Assembly: GCA_012974315.1 (NCBI GenBank) | Contig: JAAXQI010000047.1 | Location: 1-11,099, forward strand | Source of the DNA: Desulfobacterales bacterium | GTDB lineage: Bacteria; Desulfobacterota; Desulfobulbia; Desulfobulbales; BM004 | Direction of reading: 5' to 3' | DNA length: 11,099 nt | Shown here: in pieces, positions 5,914 to 11,099 of the stretch | Layout of the letters: each line of letters starts with the position of its first letter | How positions within the stretch are numbered: the stretch's first letter is position 1 | The notes under the pieces: generated by a model | Databases searched by the model: none | What the model saw: the letters and a program-made list of their open reading frames with translations, nothing else | What the model was told of the DNA's origin: nothing | Made by a program: the position numbers and the translations under genes

Positions 5914-6927
5914 ATGCTTTTACTGGCGATAGAAAGCTCCTGCGATGAAACTGCAGCAGCTGTGCTTCAAGATGGAACAAACCTGCTCTCAAGTGTGGTT
6001 GATTCCCAGATCCTGTTGCACAGCCCCTATGGTGGTGTTGTGCCGGAACTCGCCTCCCGCAGGCATATCGAAACCATCTACCAGGTTGTTGATCAAGCTT
6101 TAAATGAGGCTTCCATCCGCCTCGACCAGCTTGATGCGATAGCCGTGACCCAAAGGCCGGGGCTGGTCGGTTGCCTGCTCATAGGCATGTCTTTTGCCAA
6201 GGCTATTGCCTATGTTGAAAATATTCCCTGCATAGGGGTAGATCACATGGCAGGTCACCTGCTCTCGGTCTTCCTGGGAGAGGACCATCCAGATTTTCCT
6301 TATATAGCCCTGGTCGCATCCGGCGGCCACTCAAGCCTTTACCTGGCAGATGCCCCCTTATCATATAAGCAGATTGGCCAGACAAGGGATGATGCTGCCG
6401 GAGAAGCCTTTGACAAGGTTTCCAAGCTGCTGGGTCTCGGTTATCCGGGAGGTCCGATAATTTCCGATAAAGCAAAAGAAGGAAACCCTGCCGCTATCCC
6501 TTTTCCCAGGGCCTGGCTGGGAACCGATAGTCTTGATTTCAGCTTCAGCGGGCTGAAGACCTCTGTAGTCAACTATGTCAACAGGGCAAGCCAGAAAGAG
6601 GAAGAGCTCCACATTCCTGATATCTGCGCATCCTTCCAGGAGGCTATTGTCGATGTTCTGGTTGAAAAGGCCATTACTGCAGCCAAAAAATCAGGGGTCT
6701 CCCGGATCGTTCTGGCCGGAGGGGTTGGTGCCAACCATCGTTTGCGCGAACATTTAAACAAGCGCGGCCTGGATGAAGATATTGCTGTATTCCTGCCACC
6801 CAAACATTTCTGCACGGACAATGCCGCCATGATAGCCATTGCCGGGTACCATCTCTTCAATAGCAATCAGTATGAATCAGACACCCTCAATATGGATGTG
6901 TATTCAAGATCGCAGATCCATATTTAA
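5914..6927 (+). CDS. tsaD: tRNA N6-adenosine threonylcarbamoyltransferase
   Basis: The 337-residue protein is TsaD (Kae1/YgjD/Gcp family). With TsaB and TsaE it moves the threonylcarbamoyl group from threonylcarbamoyl-AMP onto A37 of tRNAs reading ANN codons. Motifs in order: IESSCDETAAAV (6-17), ELASRRHIE (45-53), the metal-binding HMAGH (His111 and His115), SGGHSSL (136-142), GEAFDKVSKLLGLGYPGGP (163-181), FSFSGLKTSV (209-218), AGGVGANHRLR (268-278) and the second metal-site region CTDNAAMIA (300-308, Asp302). Length is typical and all key residues are present. The start agrees with the family N-terminus; there is no ribosome binding site, but a consensus -10 box ends eight bases before the ATG. 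The partner genes tsaB, tsaC and tsaE are not in this window. Confidence 0.97.
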   Translation: MLLLAIESSCDETAAAVLQDGTNLLSSVVDSQILLHSPYGGVVPELASRRHIETIYQVVDQALNEASIRLDQLDAIAVTQRPGLVGCLLIGMSFAKAIAYVENIPCIGVDHMAGHLLSVFLGEDHPDFPYIALVASGGHSSLYLADAPLSYKQIGQTRDDAAGEAFDKVSKLLGLGYPGGPIISDKAKEGNPAAIPFPRAWLGTDSLDFSFSGLKTSVVNYVNRASQKEEELHIPDICASFQEAIVDVLVEKAITAAKKSGVSRIVLAGGVGANHRLREHLNKRGLDEDIAVFLPPKHFCTDNAAMIAIAGYHLFNSNQYESDTLNMDVYSRSQIHI

Positions 6928-6942
6928 TTTTCGGCTTTCCTG

Positions 6943-6997
6943 TTACTCCTTGATTTGTTACCTTTTTTTTACAATAGAAACACGGTATAAGGAGTAA
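6943..6997. repeat. 9-bp inverted repeat upstream of the DUF2062 gene
   Basis: TTACTCCTT (6943-6951) is perfectly complementary to AAGGAGTAA (6989-6997), with 37 bases between them that include a run of eight T residues (6963-6970) and a TACAAT box (6970-6975). The right arm contains a perfect Shine-Dalgarno core, but it is about 32 bases before the nearest start codon, too far to serve it. If transcribed through, the arms could pair. The function is unknown. Confidence 0.45.
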
Positions 6998-7026
6998 TTC
7001 CAATTAATCATTAATTGCCATAACCA

Positions 7027-7533
7027 ATGAAATTTGAGCCGCGCCGCGCCACCAGATACTACTACCTGAGATTCATTCGCTTAAGTGGTGATCCAAGCGT
7101 TTTAGCCCGTGGTGTTGCTATAGGTACATTTGTCGGCATAACCCCTACTATCCCCTTCCATACTCTGTTGGCAATTCTTTTTGCCTTCATCCTTCGGGGC
7201 AGTAAAATCACCGCCCTGCTTGTCACAGTTATGGTCAGCAATCCCATTACCTTCTTCCTGCAGTATTATTTCTCCTGGAAGATAGGCAACTGGTTTACAC
7301 CGGGGGAACATTCCTGGGAAGAGGTTTCCAGCCTGCTGGAGGCGATTATCAATGGCGGAAACTTTAGGGAAACACTTGCTGCCTTAGCTGAAATAGGCGT
7401 AAATTCACTCATGATCTTAATCGGAGGCGGAATAATACTTGCTGTACCTTTTACCATCGCCTTCTATTTCATATCCTACCTGCTGTTCAGATCTATTCAG
7501 AAAAGGCGTCTTGAAAAGAAGGTACTCAGTTAA
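7027..7533 (+). CDS. DUF2062 family membrane protein
   Basis: The 168-residue protein matches the DUF2062 family, small integral membrane proteins of unproven function. After a short basic N-terminus comes DPSVLARGVAIGTFVGITPTIP (about 22-43), which fits the family's conserved Gly-Pro-rich first membrane segment. A second hydrophobic stretch follows (about 44-57), and a third with the conserved VSNPITFFLQYY (72-83). After a hydrophilic loop (about 90-118) there is a long C-terminal hydrophobic region (about 124-156) and a basic tail ending RRLEKKV, suggesting a cytoplasmic end. No enzyme motif is visible. The start fits the family, although its ribosome binding site is poor. It lies 99 bp after tsaD and 20 bp before rsmA, so it is probably co-transcribed with rsmA; the connection may be positional only. 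Confidence 0.82.
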   Translation: MKFEPRRATRYYYLRFIRLSGDPSVLARGVAIGTFVGITPTIPFHTLLAILFAFILRGSKITALLVTVMVSNPITFFLQYYFSWKIGNWFTPGEHSWEEVSSLLEAIINGGNFRETLAALAEIGVNSLMILIGGGIILAVPFTIAFYFISYLLFRSIQKRRLEKKVLS

Positions 7534-7553
7534 TCACCCTTGCGGATTTACTT

Positions 7554-8423
7554 ATGCTGCCAGATAAAAGAATAAAAGATATCCTCAAACAACAGAAACT
7601 CGCCCCGAAAAAGCGGTTCGGACAGAATTTTCTGGTAAACAAAAATATATCAGAAAAAATTGTTGGACTGGCCGGGATTCATCCTGATGATACCATCATT
7701 GAACTGGGTGTTGGTTTTGGGGCACTCACCATCCACCTGGCGAAAATCTGCAAAAAAGTAATCGGCCTTGAGATAGATTCCGGCATTATCCGCTACCATG
7801 AAAAAGAAGGCACCCTGCCTGATAATGTGACCCTTTTACACCAGGACATTCTGCAGACTGATTTCAGCAAACTGGCCAGCGAGGTTGGAGGCCGCATTAA
7901 GATCATAGCCAACCTGCCCTATTCCATATCCAACCCGCTCCTTTTCAAGTTGACCCTGCACAGGGATGAAATGGAATGGGCAGTGCTGATGCTGCAAAAA
8001 GAAGTAGCCCAGAGACTGTCAGCAAACATAGGCACAAAGGATTACGGTATTCTGACAATTCGCATGGCAGCCTGCGCTTCTGTTCAAAAACTGCTTGATC
8101 TCGGACCCCAGCATTTTCATCCACGACCCAAGGTGGATTCCCAGGTGGTGAGGATAACCTTTTATCCGAAACCAAAACGTGCTGAATCCCTGCCCGACTT
8201 TGATTATACCCTCTTCAAGATAATAGTTGATGCGGCCTTTCAGCAGAGAAGGAAAACCCTGGTCAACGCACTTTCATCCTCCAGCCTGCTCGGCATTGAT
8301 AAAAAAAGTATTGAAGCCGCCCTTGTGCAGATGAAACTTGACAGCAGGATACGCGGGGAAACATTTCATGTAGAAGACTTTGTAACTTTGACAAATATTC
8401 TGCAGCAGTCTTCACAGATATAA
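7554..8423 (+). CDS. rsmA: 16S rRNA adenine(1518/1519)-N6-dimethyltransferase
   Basis: The 289-residue protein is RsmA (KsgA), which uses four S-adenosylmethionine molecules to dimethylate two adjacent adenines in the 3'-terminal hairpin of 16S rRNA late in small-subunit assembly. The N-terminal signature RFGQNFL (21-27) is followed by the SAM-binding IELGVGFGALT (49-59), the acidic LEIDS (72-76), the HQDIL segment (96-100), the catalytic NLPYSIS (120-126), and FHPRPKVDSQVVR (about 188-200). The C-terminal helical RNA-binding domain contains FQQRRKTLVNAL. Everything expected is present and length is normal. The start is the family-typical one, with only a weak GCGGA upstream. It lies 20 bases after the DUF2062 gene. 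Confidence 0.96.
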   Translation: MLPDKRIKDILKQQKLAPKKRFGQNFLVNKNISEKIVGLAGIHPDDTIIELGVGFGALTIHLAKICKKVIGLEIDSGIIRYHEKEGTLPDNVTLLHQDILQTDFSKLASEVGGRIKIIANLPYSISNPLLFKLTLHRDEMEWAVLMLQKEVAQRLSANIGTKDYGILTIRMAACASVQKLLDLGPQHFHPRPKVDSQVVRITFYPKPKRAESLPDFDYTLFKIIVDAAFQQRRKTLVNALSSSSLLGIDKKSIEAALVQMKLDSRIRGETFHVEDFVTLTNILQQSSQI

Positions 8424-8473
8424 GATGAGATTGAACGGTTTCAATAATTCCAACATATCGGGAACCAACCACA

Positions 8474-9637
8474 ATGAAAAATTTCGTCTTTCATAATCCC
8501 ACCAAAATCCTTTTCGGCAAAGACACTATCCCCTCCATCGGCAGTGAGACCGCTGCCTTTGGCAAAAAAGCACTCATGGTTTATGGCCAGGGCAGCATCA
8601 AGGAAAACGGCATTTACGAACAGGTGACAAAATCGCTCCAGGATGCAGGTGTGACCATAGTTGAACATGGCGGTGTCAAGTCAAACCCGGTCTTAAGCCA
8701 TGTACACCAGGGGATCCAACTCGCCAAAGAACATAAAGTCGATGCAATTGTTGCCGTTGGGGGCGGCTCAGTTATAGACAGCGCCAAGGCTATCTCGGCA
8801 GGTGCTCTTGTGGAGCATGATGTCTGGAAATTCTTTATCGGCAAAAAGAGCATCAAGGATGCCCTGCCCCTGACCTGCGTACTGACGCTGGCCGCTTCAG
8901 GATCAGAGATGAACTCCGGCATGGTGATCACCAACGAGGAGACAGAACAGAAATTCGGCTTTGCCAACAAGCACCTCTTTCCAAAGGTTTCTATTCTCGA
9001 TCCCAGGGCAACGTTCACGGTCTCACCACAATACACGGCGTATGGCTCGGTGGATGCCATCGCCCATGTGCTGGAATATTATTTTACCAACCAGGAACCC
9101 TACACACCTGTCCAGGACCACTTCATGGAAGGCCTGGTCATCAGTTGCATGGACAGCTGTAACCGTGTCCTGAAAAACCTGGAAGATTACGATGCAAGGG
9201 CTGACCTCATGTGGGGTGCAACCCTGGCCTTAAACGGCATGACAGGAGCAGGATTGGGCAAGGTAGGCTTTCCCATGCACCTGATTGAGCACTCCTTAAG
9301 CGCCCTGTACAATGTTGCCCACGGTGCCGGCCTTTCAGTGGTCATCCCTGGCTGGATGATTTACCAGGCACAAAGAACACCTGAAAAGTTCGCCCAGTTC
9401 GGAGAACGTGTTTTTGGCAAAACTTCCGGTCCCATGGAAAAGAAAGCTGCCGAAGGCATCCAGGCCCTGCTCTCCTGGTTTGTAAAGGTGAAAACCCCAA
9501 CCAGCCTCCCTGCCCTGCATATACCACTGAAGGATATACCCAGGATAGCAGAAAATGCGGTAGGGCTGGCAAAGGTCTGGCGTATGCCAGAGTATACGAA
9601 AGAGAAAATAGAAGATATTTTGAAGCTATGCGTGTAG
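8474..9637 (+). CDS. Iron-containing alcohol dehydrogenase (YqhD / butanol-dehydrogenase type)
   Basis: The 387-residue cytoplasmic enzyme belongs to the group III iron-dependent alcohol dehydrogenases and most resembles the NADPH-dependent aldehyde reductase YqhD and clostridial butanol dehydrogenases. The N-terminal Rossmann half opens with NPTKILFGKDT (8-18) and has the nucleotide-binding VGGGSVIDSAKAI (95-107). The metal ligands are predicted as Asp194, His198, His269 and His283, within GSVDAIAHVLEYYF (191-204), PMHLIEH (267-273) and NVAHGAGL (280-287). The natural substrate cannot be told from sequence; aldehydes from fermentation or lipid peroxidation are plausible. It starts 50 bases after rsmA with a modest GGAA site, and its 3' end overlaps the converging kinase gene by 12 bases. 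The cofactor preference was not determined. Confidence 0.93.
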   Translation: MKNFVFHNPTKILFGKDTIPSIGSETAAFGKKALMVYGQGSIKENGIYEQVTKSLQDAGVTIVEHGGVKSNPVLSHVHQGIQLAKEHKVDAIVAVGGGSVIDSAKAISAGALVEHDVWKFFIGKKSIKDALPLTCVLTLAASGSEMNSGMVITNEETEQKFGFANKHLFPKVSILDPRATFTVSPQYTAYGSVDAIAHVLEYYFTNQEPYTPVQDHFMEGLVISCMDSCNRVLKNLEDYDARADLMWGATLALNGMTGAGLGKVGFPMHLIEHSLSALYNVAHGAGLSVVIPGWMIYQAQRTPEKFAQFGERVFGKTSGPMEKKAAEGIQALLSWFVKVKTPTSLPALHIPLKDIPRIAENAVGLAKVWRMPEYTKEKIEDILKLCV

Positions 9638-11099
9638 GGGTTCGGTAAGAAAATTAGCGTTCTCGTCCTTATAGATCGGCAATTTTATTTTAAAAGTTGC
9701 GCCATTTTTTCCCTCTGACGCGAATGAAATAGTGCCTTGATGCTCAAGAATAATTCCATGCACGATGGAGAGTCCAATACCTGTTCCCTTGCCTGCCTCC
9801 TTGGTCGTAAAAAAGGGTTCAAAAATCTTCTCCTGAAGCTCTGCATCAATACCTTCGCCCGTGTCTGAAAAATTGATCAAAGCATAACCGTTTTTACTTT
9901 CAGCTGACATAGTTATCTCACCCTTTCCCTGTTCTTTCAATGCGTCCATAGAATTTTGGATGAGGTTGAGAAAAACCTGCTCAAGTTTAATATGGTTCCC
10001 ATGTAACATCGGGAAACTATCACTGATATTAATATCCATTGAAATATTGTTGATCCTTAATCTTTCTTTCATAAGAATCAAAGTATCATTAAGAACAGCA
10101 GACAAACTGACAGGACCAAAAGATGTTACATCACTACGGCCGAATGTCCGCAAATGAGAAATAATGTTTGAAATTTTTCCAATCTGGCGCAGTGACTCCT
10201 GAAAGTCTTCTGTTAGTTCCTCAGTGTCCAGTTTCTCCTTTAAAAGATCTTGAAGGGTGGATTGCAGAATTATCTTTATATAGGAAAGTGGCTGGTTAAT
10301 TTCATGTGCTACCCCAGTGGCTATTTCTCCAAGAGAAGCGAGTTTGTCCTGCGCAAGAGCCCTCATCGCCATTTCTTGACGTTTTGCTTCCTCTTCATAC
10401 CTTCTCGTAATATCTCGTGCAACACCGATCCTGCCGATTGGTTGACCCGTATTATCAGTTAGGGCGGTCACATTTAATTCTATGGGAACTTGCCTGTCAT
10501 CTTTGGTCAGGATTTTAATCTCATAGGTTGAAGTGCCCACGGACTCAAGACCAGCAGCGAACCTCTGCATAACTGTTTCTTTATATGAAGGATCAACAAT
10601 TTCAATAAAGTGCCGACCAAGTAATTCCTTATCTTTAAACCCGGTAATCACTTCAACCACGGGACTTACATAGCTAAAGATGCCTTCCATATCTATCGTG
10701 TAAACAATATCCCTGACAGTCTCAACAAGTGTCCGGTGTTTCTTTTCACTTTCCAACAATTTCCGAAATGCCCTGGCATGAGCAATGCTTATAGCCGTCT
10801 GGGATGCAACTGCCATAAGAAGGTTTATATCACCTTCCCTGAATTCCCTGTGCGACTTCAGGCTGTCAACAGCCATGACACCAAAGGATTCACCTTCATG
10901 CACAATGGGGACGCAGATCATGGATAGTGTTTTTAATTTTTTGAATATATTTAGATTTTCTGTGTCAAGCAAATGGTCAATTTTATTTATGTCCTCAATC
11001 AAAGCCGGTTCCTGCTTTACAAAAACTTTATGGAAAACATCTTCCGTAACCGGGTTGTCTAAACGTAATTGAGCATTTTCAATTATTTCTATTTCATCA
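9626..11099 (-). CDS. GAF-PAS sensor histidine kinase, N-terminus beyond the window
   Basis: The frame remains open to the right edge (first full codon at 11098-11096), so the 490 visible residues are a C-terminal part. In visible numbering, residues 1 to about 112 form the end of a GAF domain (SMICVPIVHEGESFGVMAVDS at about 59-79, quoted from first to last residue only by position). A PAS domain with a PAC-type tail ending GRIGVARDITRRYEE follows (about 118-236). The dimerisation domain has the H-box GVAHEINQPL with phospho-accepting His265 (codon 10304-10306). The ATP-binding domain has NLIQNSMDAL (N-box), DTGEG (412-416), FEPFFTTKEAGKGTGIGLS and the terminal ATFKIKLP. It should autophosphorylate in response to a signal sensed by GAF and PAS. 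No membrane segment is visible in the part present, and no response regulator gene is adjacent, so its partner is unknown. The TTG at 11000-11002 is not the true start. Confidence 0.94.
   Translation of the reverse strand, partial: DEIEIIENAQLRLDNPVTEDVFHKVFVKQEPALIEDINKIDHLLDTENLNIFKKLKTLSMICVPIVHEGESFGVMAVDSLKSHREFREGDINLLMAVASQTAISIAHARAFRKLLESEKKHRTLVETVRDIVYTIDMEGIFSYVSPVVEVITGFKDKELLGRHFIEIVDPSYKETVMQRFAAGLESVGTSTYEIKILTKDDRQVPIELNVTALTDNTGQPIGRIGVARDITRRYEEEAKRQEMAMRALAQDKLASLGEIATGVAHEINQPLSYIKIILQSTLQDLLKEKLDTEELTEDFQESLRQIGKISNIISHLRTFGRSDVTSFGPVSLSAVLNDTLILMKERLRINNISMDINISDSFPMLHGNHIKLEQVFLNLIQNSMDALKEQGKGEITMSAESKNGYALINFSDTGEGIDAELQEKIFEPFFTTKEAGKGTGIGLSIVHGIILEHQGTISFASEGKNGATFKIKLPIYKDENANFLTEPLHA

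Noticed and set aside
8430..8445. ATTGAA/TTCAAT inverted repeat between rsmA and the alcohol dehydrogenase
   Set aside because: Six AT-rich base pairs with a four-base loop are easily found by chance; there is no T-run and no recognised operator pattern.
8614..9060. Minus-strand 148-codon frame inside the alcohol dehydrogenase
   Set aside because: It is a shadow frame of a strongly supported gene, with no family resemblance.
11000..11002. TTG as the start of the histidine kinase
   Set aside because: The frame stays open for 32 more codons to the window edge and those residues continue GAF-like sequence, so the real start is outside.

Overview
The window reads as ordinary bacterial chromosome of moderate GC, most likely from a Desulfobacterota (deltaproteobacterial) lineage. 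The clues are a DUF39/HcyBio homocysteine-biosynthesis protein next to a LarE-type sulfurtransferase, a fused chorismate mutase/prephenate dehydratase with an ACT domain, an HU protein followed by a CCA-encoding tRNA-Pro, and short heptamer repeats. This assignment is inference from gene content; no phylogeny could be run.

Left part (1-4545). A tail-specific protease gene (prc) enters from the left edge. It breaks off near position 391, before its catalytic region, and is joined head-on to the first 50 codons of a HigB-type toxin gene on the other strand; no HigA antitoxin is present. A 9-bp palindrome lies just before the higB start. xseA (exonuclease VII large subunit) follows on the plus strand, and its last codons and stop lie inside an oppositely oriented tRNA-Pro(CGG). 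On the minus strand, read right to left, come a DUF39 homocysteine-biosynthesis protein, larE, and an HU-family gene with a strong terminator, followed by the tRNA. Two of these minus-strand genes have abnormal ends. The DUF39 protein loses its usual C-terminal tail to an array of nine CCTTGTG heptamers, and the HU gene lacks a normal first helix and start.

Right part (4738-9637). This is a plus-strand run of housekeeping genes: pheA (phenylalanine biosynthesis), tsaD (tRNA t6A37 modification), a DUF2062 membrane protein, rsmA (16S rRNA dimethylation) and an iron-containing alcohol dehydrogenase. tsaD and rsmA both modify RNA of the translation apparatus. tsaD has a near-consensus promoter placed so close to its start codon that its own transcript would be nearly leaderless.

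Right edge (9626-11099). A GAF-PAS sensor histidine kinase on the minus strand runs out of the window, so its N-terminus is missing. It converges on the dehydrogenase with a 12-bp overlap of the two 3' ends.

I found no CRISPR array, transposase, phage module or clearly new multi-gene system. The most interesting material is in the left third: a prc/higB fusion scar, an HU gene without its normal N-terminus, a heptamer array that sets the C-terminus of a sulfur-metabolism enzyme, and a protein-coding end that overlaps a tRNA.
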